A DNA stretch of 64,000 bases from Melioribacteraceae bacterium (lineage in GTDB: Bacteria > Bacteroidota > Ignavibacteria > Ignavibacteriales > Melioribacteraceae). This document shows, one piece after another, positions 19,477 to 27,842 of the stretch. The stretch is from contig JAOADJ010000031.1 of assembly GCA_026417375.1 (NCBI GenBank), forward strand, positions 62,001 to 126,000. Direction: 5' to 3'. A program made the position numbers and the translations under genes. Every line of letters starts with the position of its first letter. Position 1 is the stretch's first letter. Below the pieces are notes generated by a model. That model made no database searches and had not been told where the DNA came from. It saw only the letters and a program-made list of their open reading frames with translations.

Positions 19477-21105
19477 ATGTATATAAATTTTTCAAATATT
19501 CCTGCTAATCAGAATTTGTTTTTAGATTATTTAGAAGAATTTGAAAATGTTTCGAAATTTTATTCTAAGAATTTCAGAGATAAACAAAACTACGAAAAGC
19601 TTTTTCAAAAAATTAAATCATCAAACAGAGAGCATAAAGAATTATTATCAAATATTATTATAAACCAATATAATTCTTTCAATGCTTCGGAAAAAACCAA
19701 ATCAAATATTGAATTGTTAAAACTCCCGAATACTATTGCAATTGTAACAGGACAACAACTTGGAATTTTTGGCGGACCATTATATACATTATTAAAATCA
19801 ATTACTGCAATAAAATTATCAGAAAAATTACAAGAAGAATATCCTGAATATAATTTTGTCCCGATTTTTTGGTTAGAGGGTGATGATCATGATTTTGATG
19901 AAGTTAGAAAATTTAATGTATTAAATAATGAAAACAATTTAATTGAAATTTCATATCACGATGGAGCAGATGACGAAATAAATCGTGGTTCAATTGGACA
20001 ATTAAAATTTAATGATAACATTAATTTAGTTTTCGATGAACTACAAAAATCCTTACGTGATACTGAATTCAAAGCATCATTAATTGATTATTTAAAAACT
20101 ATTTATACTCCAGACAAAACTTTTTTAGAATCATTCAAAGAATTAATGATTCATCTTTTTGATAAACATGGTTTAATATTTTTTAATCCACTTGATAAAG
20201 AAGTTAAAAATATCTTAAAGCCAGTTTTCACAAAAGCAATTACAGAATATCAAACTCATTCATTAGCATTGGTTGAAAGAAGTGCATCTTTAGAAGAAAT
20301 ATATCATGCACAGGTAAAAGTAAAAGCCATAAATTTATTTTATGCTGAAGAAAAAGATAGATCATTAATTGAACCAACAGAAAGTGGTGATTTTAGATTA
20401 AGAGGTAAAAGAAAGAAATTTACCTATACTGAATTAATGAATTTAATTGAAACCACTCCAGAGAAATTTAGTCCAAATGTTTTGCTTCGTCCAATTTGTC
20501 AAGATTATCTTTTCCCCACTGGCTTTTATGTTGGTGGTCCAAGTGAAATATCTTACTTTGCTCAGGTTAATCCTTTATATGAACTTTTCAATATTGAAGA
20601 ACCATTTATATATCCAAGAGCAAGCGCAACTATTGTTGAACAAGGTGTTAATCAAGTATTAAGTAAATATAATTTATCTATTACTGAAATTTTTGTTCAA
20701 CAGAAGGAATTGATTGAAAAAATTATCAGATTAAATTCTGAGTTAAACACAGAAAATATTTTTAATGAAGCTAATCATCAAATTGAGAATGTCTTTAAAA
20801 ACATAACTGAAAATATTTCAAAAGTAGATAAAACTTTGGAAGATTTATCTCAAAAATCTTTACAAAAAATTCAGCAGACACTTGATTATTTAAGAAGTAA
20901 AACTTCAGAAGCTGAAAAAAGAAAATATGAAATAACAATTCGACAGTTAAGTAAAGTGCAAAACGTTTTATATCCAAATCAAAATCTGCAGGAACGCGAA
21001 TTAAATTTTATTTACTTTGTTAATAAATATGGAATGGATTTTTTAAAGTGGCTTTTTGATGAAATAAAAATAGATAAATTTTCACATCAGATATTAAATA
21101 TGTAA
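19477..21105 (+). CDS. bshC: Bacillithiol synthase (cysteine-adding enzyme) BshC
   Basis: Adds cysteine to glucosaminyl-malate in the last step of bacillithiol synthesis. The length of 542 residues is typical. Family motifs are VTGQQLGIFGGPLYTLLKSI, FVPIFWLEGDDHDFDEVR, LLRPICQDYLFPTGFYVGGP with the SEISYFAQ extension, and EPFIYPRASAT. A C-terminal coiled coil (about residues 410-500) is the dimerisation helix of this family. GGAG lies upstream of the ATG. The genes bshA and bshB are not in the window. It overlaps the convergent aroA gene by 12 bp. Bacillithiol as the cell's thiol fits the CoA-disulfide-reductase-like protein at 35.4 kb. Confidence 0.93.
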   Translation: MYINFSNIPANQNLFLDYLEEFENVSKFYSKNFRDKQNYEKLFQKIKSSNREHKELLSNIIINQYNSFNASEKTKSNIELLKLPNTIAIVTGQQLGIFGGPLYTLLKSITAIKLSEKLQEEYPEYNFVPIFWLEGDDHDFDEVRKFNVLNNENNLIEISYHDGADDEINRGSIGQLKFNDNINLVFDELQKSLRDTEFKASLIDYLKTIYTPDKTFLESFKELMIHLFDKHGLIFFNPLDKEVKNILKPVFTKAITEYQTHSLALVERSASLEEIYHAQVKVKAINLFYAEEKDRSLIEPTESGDFRLRGKRKKFTYTELMNLIETTPEKFSPNVLLRPICQDYLFPTGFYVGGPSEISYFAQVNPLYELFNIEEPFIYPRASATIVEQGVNQVLSKYNLSITEIFVQQKELIEKIIRLNSELNTENIFNEANHQIENVFKNITENISKVDKTLEDLSQKSLQKIQQTLDYLRSKTSEAEKRKYEITIRQLSKVQNVLYPNQNLQERELNFIYFVNKYGMDFLKWLFDEIKIDKFSHQILNM

Positions 21106-22374
21106 AGATTTAATTTGCTCTAAGAAATTTGGATTAGAAATTTTAACACAATCAAATTCATTTACTCTGCCACCTTTTTCTAACATCATAGAAAGTACTG
21201 CAAAAGCCATTGCTATTCTATGATCTCCAAAACTTTCAAACTCAGCAAAGTTGTTTTTAATATTCCCTTTTATCATGAAGCCATCTTTGTTTTCAATAAC
21301 ATCAAGACCAACCTTTAACAAATTACTACATATTGATTTTATTCTGTCAGATTCTTTTACTCTTAGTTCTTCAGCATGATTAATTTCAAAATTACCTTCA
21401 GCAAAAATACCGGCGATAGATAAAATTGGAATTTCATCAATAATATTTGGAATAATTTCTTTAGATATTTCAATATTTTTTAATTCACTCGATTGAACAA
21501 ATATATCTCCAACTTCCTCACCAAATTCCTTGCGTTGATTCATTAATTCAATCTTTCCTCCCATTTGCCTTAATATATCAATTATTCCGGTTCTGGTTGG
21601 ATTCAATGAAACATTTTTAATTAATATCTCTGAATTTTTTGATATTAATGCAGCAACAATAAAAAATGATGCACTTGAAATATCAGAAGGAATTGTCATT
21701 TCGAAAGGTTCAGGATAATTTTTTCTCGAGCAAATAATTTTCTTTCCATCAATAGTATCTTCAACTTTTAGGTTTAACATTTTTTCAGTATGATTTCTGG
21801 TATTGAAAGGATCAATAATAACCGATTCAATTTCAAGATGTAAAGCCAATAAAAGCAAAGCACTTTTAACCTGTGCACTTGCAACTTTAAGTTTGTATTC
21901 AATTGATTTTAATTCTTTAGATGGAAATATTTTTAATGGTAATGTTCCATTTTCAGATGCTTCTATATTTGCGCCCATTAAATTCAATGGTTCAACTATT
22001 CTCATCATTGGTCTTTTAGATAATGATTCATCTCCAATTATTACTGAAGTAAAATTCTGAGCAGATAAAATTCCACTTATTAATCTTGTAGTAGTTCCGG
22101 AATTACCAGCATCTAAAAAATTTTTTGGTTGATTGAAATTTTTAAATCCTTTTCCACTAATTAAAATGGAATTACCATTTTTATTAAACTGACAACCTAA
22201 TTCTTGAAAACATTTTATTGTTGAATAAACATCTTCCGATTCAGAACAATTATGAATGATTGATTTTCCATCAGCTAAAGAAGCAAACATAACAGCGCGA
22301 TGTGAAATTGATTTATCTCCTGCTAAAAATAATTCCCCTTTTAATGAATTTATTTTGTCAAAATATTGATTCAT
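21094..22374 (-). CDS. aroA: 3-phosphoshikimate 1-carboxyvinyltransferase (EPSP synthase)
   Basis: Transfers enolpyruvate from PEP to shikimate-3-phosphate. The 426-residue protein shows GDKSISHRAVMFASLADG (PEP and shikimate-3-phosphate site), LDAGNSGTTTRLISGIL, SKRPMMRIVEPL, KVASAQVKSALLLLAL and the C-terminal ELRVKESDRI and GDHRIAMAFAVL motifs. It is the last gene of the ymdB-folD-deoC-hicB-like-trmH-aroA run; its ATG overlaps the trmH stop by 4 bp. It supplies the same pathway as the DAHP synthase and tyrA at the window start. Confidence 0.95.
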   Translation of the reverse strand: MNQYFDKINSLKGELFLAGDKSISHRAVMFASLADGKSIIHNCSESEDVYSTIKCFQELGCQFNKNGNSILISGKGFKNFNQPKNFLDAGNSGTTTRLISGILSAQNFTSVIIGDESLSKRPMMRIVEPLNLMGANIEASENGTLPLKIFPSKELKSIEYKLKVASAQVKSALLLLALHLEIESVIIDPFNTRNHTEKMLNLKVEDTIDGKKIICSRKNYPEPFEMTIPSDISSASFFIVAALISKNSEILIKNVSLNPTRTGIIDILRQMGGKIELMNQRKEFGEEVGDIFVQSSELKNIEISKEIIPNIIDEIPILSIAGIFAEGNFEINHAEELRVKESDRIKSICSNLLKVGLDVIENKDGFMIKGNIKNNFAEFESFGDHRIAMAFAVLSMMLEKGGRVNEFDCVKISNPNFLEQIKSLHI

Positions 22375-22964
22375 TTTTCACACCAACTTTGTATTAAATT
22401 TTCTAATTCATTTTCAGAAAGATCATTTTGATTGTACATTCCTTTTAGACTTCTTTGCCTATGAGCTTCATATAAAGTTACTGCAGTAGCAACAGAAACA
22501 TTTAAACTTTGTATCATTCCACGCATTGGTATATAAATTTTTTCATCAGCATATTTTATAAAATCATCTGAAACACCACGATGTTCATTTCCCATCACTA
22601 TTGCTGATGGAATTGTAAAATCAACATCATTAATACTTTTTGCATTCTCATCTAAAATGCTTACATAAATTTTAAATCCGTTTTCTTTTAAATAAGTAAT
22701 ACATTCTTCAACTGAATTAAATCTTACTGTTTCAATCCATTTATTTGCTGATGATGAAGTTATTCTGCTAATCTTAGGAAATTTTTCATTTGTATAAACC
22801 AATCCAACTTTAAGAACACCAACAGCATCACAAGAACGATAAATTGCACTTACATTATGTGGATCATGAATATTTTCAAGAATAACAATTAAAGATTTCT
22901 GTCTTGCTTTTGCTGCTTTGGTAATTTTAGCTAATCTTCTTTCTGTCTTAAATTTTTTCATCAT
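22371..22964 (-). CDS. trmH: tRNA (guanosine-2'-O-)-methyltransferase, TrmH/SpoU family
   Basis: An S-adenosylmethionine-dependent RNA ribose methyltransferase with the SPOUT knot fold. The 197-residue protein has motif 1 (ENIHDPHNVSAIYRSCDAVG, with the catalytic Arg), motif 2 (AIVMGNEHRGVSDD) and motif 3 (IPMRGMIQSLNVSVATAV). A basic N-terminus (MMKKFKTERRLAKITKAAKA) and the C-terminal helix fit TrmH, which methylates G18 of the D-loop; rRNA-specific relatives cannot be fully excluded. The start ATGATG contains the TGA stop of the HicB-like gene, and the stop overlaps aroA, so the three are translationally coupled. Confidence 0.88.
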   Translation of the reverse strand: MMKKFKTERRLAKITKAAKARQKSLIVILENIHDPHNVSAIYRSCDAVGVLKVGLVYTNEKFPKISRITSSSANKWIETVRFNSVEECITYLKENGFKIYVSILDENAKSINDVDFTIPSAIVMGNEHRGVSDDFIKYADEKIYIPMRGMIQSLNVSVATAVTLYEAHRQRSLKGMYNQNDLSENELENLIQSWCEK

Positions 22965-23182
22965 TTATCAAAAATAATTTTAAATACTTTTGATTCATTC
23001 TCTTTTCTTGCAATGTCAATTTTAATTTTTTTGTCATCAATCTTTAAGTAGAATTTTACTAACTCAACAGATTTTTCTAAAACTTCATCTTCGGTATGAG
23101 CCCAACTTTCGCAACCTTTTAAGGAAGGGACTTCTGAGAAATATCCATCATCAGTTTTTGTAACAATTAAATCTAAAATCAT
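22961..23182 (-). CDS. HicB-like (UPF0150) small protein without HicA partner
   Basis: A 73-residue protein starting MILDLIVTKTDDGYFSEVPS. The beta-strand pattern DGYFSEVPSLKGCESWAHTE is the HicB/UPF0150 fold seen in antitoxins of the HicAB family. There is no C-terminal DNA-binding domain and no HicA-type double-stranded RNA-binding toxin gene on either side. It sits inside an operon of housekeeping genes, 1 bp after deoC and overlapping trmH by 4 bp. The frame is open upstream inside deoC, but ATG 23182 gives the intact domain. Probably a solitary member; function unknown. Confidence 0.75.
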   Translation of the reverse strand: MILDLIVTKTDDGYFSEVPSLKGCESWAHTEDEVLEKSVELVKFYLKIDDKKIKIDIARKENESKVFKIIFDK

Positions 23183-23183
23183 T

Positions 23184-24050
23184 TTAATAACTAGAATCTG
23201 AACCAGAACCAGAAACAATTTTAACACTTGCAGAAGCTCCAATTCTATCTGCGCCGCTTTCAATCATAGCTTTTGCATCTTCTGCGGTTCTTACTCCGCC
23301 GGAAGCTTTAACTCCCATTGATGATCCAACTACATATCTCATTAATGCAATATCTCCGGCAGTAGCACCACCTTTACTAAAACCAGTTGAAGTTTTTACA
23401 AAATCTGCTTTAGCATTTTTACTTAACATACATGCTTTTACTTTTTCTTCATCTGTTAATAAAGATGTTTCTAAAATTACTTTAGTAAGCACTCTATATT
23501 TTTTAGCAGCCAAAACAACCTGATTAATGTCGTTAAAAACATAATCATAATTACCTTGTTTTAACATTCCAATATTTATCACCATATCAATTTCCTGAGC
23601 ACCATTTTGAATTGCTTGTTCAGCTTCAAATCTTTTTACTTCTGTGGTCGTTGCACCTAAAGGAAATCCGATTACTGTACAAACTTTAACTTTAGTGCCT
23701 TTTAATAGATCTGCACATAAAGGAACATAACATGGATTAACACAAACACTTGCAAAATTATATTGCTTTGCTTCATTACATAATTTAATTATTTCATCAG
23801 CAGTTGCTTCCGGTTTTAGTAAAGTATGGTCAATCATCCTTGCAATATTCTGATCTATTTTATCGAATTCGACGCCTGAACTTGCTGCAATTCTTTCAGC
23901 ACCATTTTCTATTATTTTTTTAACTGCATTTGGTTGATCAACAACATTTCTTTCCCAACCGACACAAGTTTGTGCATTGCAATAAAAATTTTGTAATGCT
24001 TTTTCAATAAAAACTTCTGAAACTATTTGATCAATTAATGATGTGTTCAT
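23184..24050 (-). CDS. deoC: Deoxyribose-phosphate aldolase with N-terminal extension
   Basis: Cleaves 2-deoxyribose-5-phosphate to acetaldehyde and glyceraldehyde-3-phosphate. The aldolase barrel begins at about residue 69 ([15 protein letters not shown]). It carries Asp155 (IDMVINI), the Schiff-base Lys219 (FVKTSTGF), Lys248 (VKASGGVR) and the phosphate loop GADRIGASA. The protein ends in SSY, matching the catalytically important C-terminal Tyr of E. coli DeoC. The first 68 residues are extra. Residues 1-20 ([20 protein letters not shown]) look like an amphipathic microcompartment encapsulation peptide, then comes a linker with Cys24/Cys29 and [10 protein letters not shown]. It lies between folD (8 bp) and the HicB-like gene in a minus-strand operon. 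Confidence 0.93.
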   Translation of the reverse strand: MNTSLIDQIVSEVFIEKALQNFYCNAQTCVGWERNVVDQPNAVKKIIENGAERIAASSGVEFDKIDQNIARMIDHTLLKPEATADEIIKLCNEAKQYNFASVCVNPCYVPLCADLLKGTKVKVCTVIGFPLGATTTEVKRFEAEQAIQNGAQEIDMVINIGMLKQGNYDYVFNDINQVVLAAKKYRVLTKVILETSLLTDEEKVKACMLSKNAKADFVKTSTGFSKGGATAGDIALMRYVVGSSMGVKASGGVRTAEDAKAMIESGADRIGASASVKIVSGSGSDSSY

Positions 24051-24058
24051 AATTATTC

Positions 24059-24943
24059 TTAATTATTAGTTAATAATTTATATGCGATTAATGTGTTTTT
24101 TAATAACATTGCAATTGTCATTGGTCCTACACCACCTGGCACTGGTGTAATATAGGAAGCAATTTTTGATACTTCATCAAAATCAACATCTCCAACAATT
24201 TTATAACCTTTTGTTGAATTTTTATCTTCAATTCGGTTTATACCAACATCAATTACTACTACTTCATTTTTCAACATATCAGCTTTAATAAAATTTGGTG
24301 AACCAATTGCAGCAATTAAAATATCAGCTTGTTTAGTATAATATGAAATATTCTTTGCAGCTGAATGAACAACAGTTACAATTGCATTTGCTTCTTCTTT
24401 TTTCTGTAATAATAAATTAGCAATTGGTTTCCCAACTATATTACTTCTTCCAACTACAACAACATGTTTACCCGAAGTATCAATTTTATATCTTTTTAAT
24501 AATTCAATTATTCCGTATGGTGTACAAGGAATTATAGTATCTTCCCCTATAACTAACTTGCCTACATTAACCGGATGAAATCCATCAACATCTTTTTCTG
24601 GTATAATAGATTTTATAATATTACTTTCATTAATGTGTTTAGGTAAAGGTAGTTGTACTAATATCCCGTGAAACTTTTCATCTGAATTATATTTTTTAAT
24701 TAATGAAATTAATTCATCTTCTGAAGTTGATTCATCAAGTTGTTCAACTTTTGAAATCATTCCTACTTCGTTACATGTTTTTGCTTTTGAATTAACGTAA
24801 GAAAATGAAGCAGGATTATTTCCAACTAAAATAGTTACTAAACCAGGCAGTTGTTTTTCTTCTTCTTTTAACTTATTGCAAAATAATTTTATCTCTTCTT
24901 TAATTTCTTGAGATATTTTTTTCCCGTCAATTAATTTTGTCAT
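24059..24943 (-). CDS. folD: Methylenetetrahydrofolate dehydrogenase/cyclohydrolase
   Basis: Bifunctional enzyme interconverting 5,10-methylene-, 5,10-methenyl- and 10-formyl-tetrahydrofolate. From ATG 24943 the protein is 294 residues: [18 protein letters not shown], then [15 protein letters not shown] with the catalytic Lys, [10 protein letters not shown], the signature [16 protein letters not shown], the NADP site [17 protein letters not shown] and the C-terminal [15 protein letters not shown]. The frame is open further upstream (to 25000), but those codons lie inside ymdB; ATG 24952 is a possible alternative. It follows the ymdB stop by 1 bp and precedes deoC by 8 bp. Confidence 0.95.
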   Translation of the reverse strand: MTKLIDGKKISQEIKEEIKLFCNKLKEEEKQLPGLVTILVGNNPASFSYVNSKAKTCNEVGMISKVEQLDESTSEDELISLIKKYNSDEKFHGILVQLPLPKHINESNIIKSIIPEKDVDGFHPVNVGKLVIGEDTIIPCTPYGIIELLKRYKIDTSGKHVVVVGRSNIVGKPIANLLLQKKEEANAIVTVVHSAAKNISYYTKQADILIAAIGSPNFIKADMLKNEVVVIDVGINRIEDKNSTKGYKIVGDVDFDEVSKIASYITPVPGGVGPMTIAMLLKNTLIAYKLLTNN

Positions 24944-24944
24944 T

Positions 24945-25751
24945 TTATTCATCAATATTGTTTTCTGATCTATCAAATTCAGGAATAAACAATCTTTCAA
25001 TTAATAAAGTCTTTCCGGTTTTTTCATCAACCTTAATAAATACTCCGGATAAATGAACATTATCAGTTGCTGTTTGATATTTCTGAGGAGTTTGATATAA
25101 AAATCTGTTAATAGCTGCTTCTGTTTTCATACCAATTACAGAATCATAAGGACCGGTCATTCCGACATCGGTAATATAACCCGTTCCATTTTTTAATATT
25201 CTTTCATCTGATGTTTGCACATGTGTATGTGTCCCAACAATAACACTAACTTTACCATCAAGAAAATTTGCAAGTGCTAATTTTTCAGCTGTTGCTTCTG
25301 CATGAAAATCAACAAAAATTATTTTTACTTCATTTTTAATTTTTGTAATCAACCATTCAGCTGAACGAAATGGGCAATCAATCGGAGCCATAAAAGCTCT
25401 ACCTTGTAAATTCAAAACACATACTTTTCCTACAGATGTATCAATAATTGTATATCCGTTTCCATGTGTTCCCCTTGGATAATTAAGAGGACGTATAACA
25501 CGAGTATCTTTCTTTAAATAATCTTGTGATTGCTGTTTATCCCATGTATGATTTCCACCCGTAATAACATTTACACCTAAATCAAAAAGCTGCTTTGCTT
25601 CTTTTTCTGTACAACCTTTTCCATCTGAAAGGTTTTCACCATTGGCAATTATTAAATCTGTCCTATATTTTTTTTGAAGACTTGGCAACCACATTCTTAC
25701 TATATCTAGTCCTGGTTGACCAACAATATCACCTATAAATAAAATATTCAT
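24945..25751 (-). CDS. ymdB: YmdB-family metallophosphoesterase (TIGR00282)
   Basis: A 268-residue binuclear-metal phosphodiesterase; characterised relatives hydrolyse 2',3'-cyclic nucleotides. Visible motifs are ILFIGDIVGQPGLD (metal-binding Asp), DLIIANGENLSDGKG (Asn), VITGGNHTWDK (His), IFVDFHAEATAEK and VIVGTHTHVQTSDE. The position order matches the YmdB/TIGR00282 family. It heads the minus-strand run ymdB-folD-deoC-hicB-like-trmH-aroA and is divergent from the exonuclease/GIY-YIG gene. Confidence 0.9.
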   Translation of the reverse strand: MNILFIGDIVGQPGLDIVRMWLPSLQKKYRTDLIIANGENLSDGKGCTEKEAKQLFDLGVNVITGGNHTWDKQQSQDYLKKDTRVIRPLNYPRGTHGNGYTIIDTSVGKVCVLNLQGRAFMAPIDCPFRSAEWLITKIKNEVKIIFVDFHAEATAEKLALANFLDGKVSVIVGTHTHVQTSDERILKNGTGYITDVGMTGPYDSVIGMKTEAAINRFLYQTPQKYQTATDNVHLSGVFIKVDEKTGKTLLIERLFIPEFDRSENNIDE

Positions 25752-25846
25752 TATGAATTCTTTTCTTCTGAGTTTTAAATATATCTAAAATGATTTGGAT
25801 AATAAAATTTTATGAGTTTTTGATTTTACTTAAATTTATATATAGA

Positions 25847-27502
25847 ATGAAAAAAGATATTGAAATAAAAGAAATTCCATTTGAGGAAGCAGAATATTCT
25901 GTTTTCGATTTTGAAACAACAGGAACTTCAGCAAAATTTGAAAATGTAATTCAGATTGGCATCGTAAAAATTAAAAACAAAAAAATTGTTGATACATTTT
26001 CTTCATATATTAATCCCGGAAAACCAATTCCATATTTCATTACTACATTAACTGGCATAACAAATTCTGATGTAGAAAATGCTCCTTTTTTTGATGAAGT
26101 ATATCCCAAGATAAAAGAGTTTGTTGCTGATTCAATTTTAGTTGCTCACAATTTATCATTTGATTATTCTTTTCTTAAATATGAATGTGCAAGGAATGAA
26201 TTATCACTTCTTGAAAATTATGCTATTTGTACTTTAAAGCTAGCAAGAAAAATTTTTCCGGATTTAACCAGTAAATCTTTAGGAAGTTTAGTTAAATACT
26301 TAAAAGTTAAGCATCGTAATGTGCACACCGGATTAGGCGATGCAACAGCAACTGCGAAAGTATTTCTAAGAATGTTTGAACCACTTAAAACAAATTTTGA
26401 TGTTTATACAATTGACGATTTAATAAAAGTTCAATCATTACCAAAATCTGTTAATTCTTACAGAATTATAAAAAAGAAATTAGTTAATGATTTATCAAGA
26501 CTTCCAAATTCACCCGGTGTTTATTTGTTTAAAGATTCAAAAGAAAAAGTAATTTATGTTGGCAAAGCAAAATCATTAAGAGAAAGGGTAAAAAATTATT
26601 TTTCAAGCACAGCAATAAGAAAAGCAAAAAAAATTGTTCAACAAGCATCTAAAATTGATTTTATTGTAACATACTCTGAACTTTCAGCGTTAATTGCTGA
26701 AACTGAATTAATTAAAATGCACAATCCAAGATTCAATACTTTACTCAAAAAATTTCCCAATAACTACTTTATTAGAATCAAAAAAAATGATTTTGCTAAA
26801 ATCGAGTCGGCAGCAAAATTTGATTTTGATGGCAATGATTATTTTGGTCCTTATCCAAATAGATTTATTGTTAGCAAGCTAAAAGATATAATTGATAAAA
26901 CTTTTCAATTGCGTGAATGCACTGATAAAGAATTATTAAAAAAAAGAAAATGTTATTTGCACGATATCGAAAGATGTTTAGCACCTTGTATTTATAATGA
27001 AAAAAAAATTTATGATGAAGAATTAATCAAAGTTTATGATTTTCTAATTGGGAATAATCAAAGTGCAATCAACAGATTGCTTGCTAAAATGAAAAGTTTA
27101 AGTGAACAAAAAAAATATGAAAAAGCTGCTGAAATTAGAGATTTAGTTCAAAACATATTAAATCAAATACATAAGACTTCAATTTTATCTGAACCATTAA
27201 ATAAGGCAAAAGTTTTAATCGAAATAAATTCTTTCCCTAAAAATGAATATGTTCTACTTATAGAAGGCAAAGTTTTAATTAAAGATTTTTTCTTGGATGA
27301 TAGAAATGATTTTGAAAATGCAATTGACGATTTTTTTGATGGTACTATTTTGGTTACAAATAAATTAAGTGAAACAAATCTTGAAAGATTAAAAATATCT
27401 TTAAGCTGGTTAGTAAAAAATAAATCGAAAATAAAAATACACTACCTAAATAATTACATTTCAAAAGAAGAATTAGCAACTAATCTACAATTCAGAATTT
27501 AA
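25847..27502 (+). CDS. DEDDh exonuclease fused to UvrC-like GIY-YIG nuclease
   Basis: A 551-residue two-nuclease fusion. Residues ~15-180 are a DNA polymerase III epsilon-type exonuclease (VFDFETTGT with Asp21/Glu23, VAHNLSFDYSFL, HTGLGDATATAKVF with His and Asp). Residues ~215-300 are a GIY-YIG domain (SPGVYLFKDSKEKVIYVGKA). A Cys-bearing segment (KKRKCYLHDIERCLAPC) and a UVR-type helix pair (LLAKMKSLSEQKKYEKAAEI) follow, as in UvrC. The UvrC RNase H-like and HhH domains are absent. Similar fusions occur in other bacteria and are thought to act in DNA repair. I chose ATG 25847 (MKKDIEIKEIPFEE); the upstream open codons give a nonspecific hydrophobic stretch. Confidence 0.88.
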   Translation: MKKDIEIKEIPFEEAEYSVFDFETTGTSAKFENVIQIGIVKIKNKKIVDTFSSYINPGKPIPYFITTLTGITNSDVENAPFFDEVYPKIKEFVADSILVAHNLSFDYSFLKYECARNELSLLENYAICTLKLARKIFPDLTSKSLGSLVKYLKVKHRNVHTGLGDATATAKVFLRMFEPLKTNFDVYTIDDLIKVQSLPKSVNSYRIIKKKLVNDLSRLPNSPGVYLFKDSKEKVIYVGKAKSLRERVKNYFSSTAIRKAKKIVQQASKIDFIVTYSELSALIAETELIKMHNPRFNTLLKKFPNNYFIRIKKNDFAKIESAAKFDFDGNDYFGPYPNRFIVSKLKDIIDKTFQLRECTDKELLKKRKCYLHDIERCLAPCIYNEKKIYDEELIKVYDFLIGNNQSAINRLLAKMKSLSEQKKYEKAAEIRDLVQNILNQIHKTSILSEPLNKAKVLIEINSFPKNEYVLLIEGKVLIKDFFLDDRNDFENAIDDFFDGTILVTNKLSETNLERLKISLSWLVKNKSKIKIHYLNNYISKEELATNLQFRI

Positions 27503-27789
27503 TTCATAGCATAATGAAGAATAAAATATTGTGCTAAGTAAGCGGTAAGTGCCATTAAAACAATATAAACAATTATAGTTTTAAGAGATTTTTTTGTAAA
27601 AATTAAAGTTGAACGGAAACCTCTCCAACCACACTCTTTACATCTGTAAGTTTTAATAAAAGAAGTTTTTCTTACAATTTGTTCCCACATATTTCTTGCG
27701 CGTGAACGATGTAAAGTTCCGATTGATTTGCATGATGGACATTTTGAAAATTGCGGATTACGATAAAATAAAATTTTGTCTTTTGCCAT
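27499..27789 (-). CDS. Zinc-ribbon protein with C-terminal membrane helix
   Basis: A 96-residue protein starting MAKDKILFYRNPQF. Two CxxC pairs (CPSCKSIGTLHRSRARN and YRCKECGWRG) form a probable zinc ribbon. A basic segment follows, then one hydrophobic helix (IIVYIVLMALTAYLAQYFI) near the C-terminus. It is likely a membrane-anchored cytoplasmic zinc ribbon. I do not recognise a named family. AAAGGA lies upstream of the ATG at 27789; an upstream open extension looks non-coding. The stop shares TTAA with the convergent exonuclease gene. Confidence 0.72.
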   Translation of the reverse strand: MAKDKILFYRNPQFSKCPSCKSIGTLHRSRARNMWEQIVRKTSFIKTYRCKECGWRGFRSTLIFTKKSLKTIIVYIVLMALTAYLAQYFILHYAMN

Positions 27790-27842
27790 AATTATCCTTT
27801 TTACTGATCTAAAATAGAAACCCTCATAATTATGATACAAAA

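Noticed and set aside
22961-23182. Functional HicAB toxin-antitoxin system
   Set aside because: No HicA toxin gene on either side; neighbours are deoC and trmH.
23183-23263. Upstream extension of the HicB-like protein (hydrophobic Leu/Val run)
   Set aside because: It overlaps the 3' end of deoC in another frame; the domain starts at ATG 23182.
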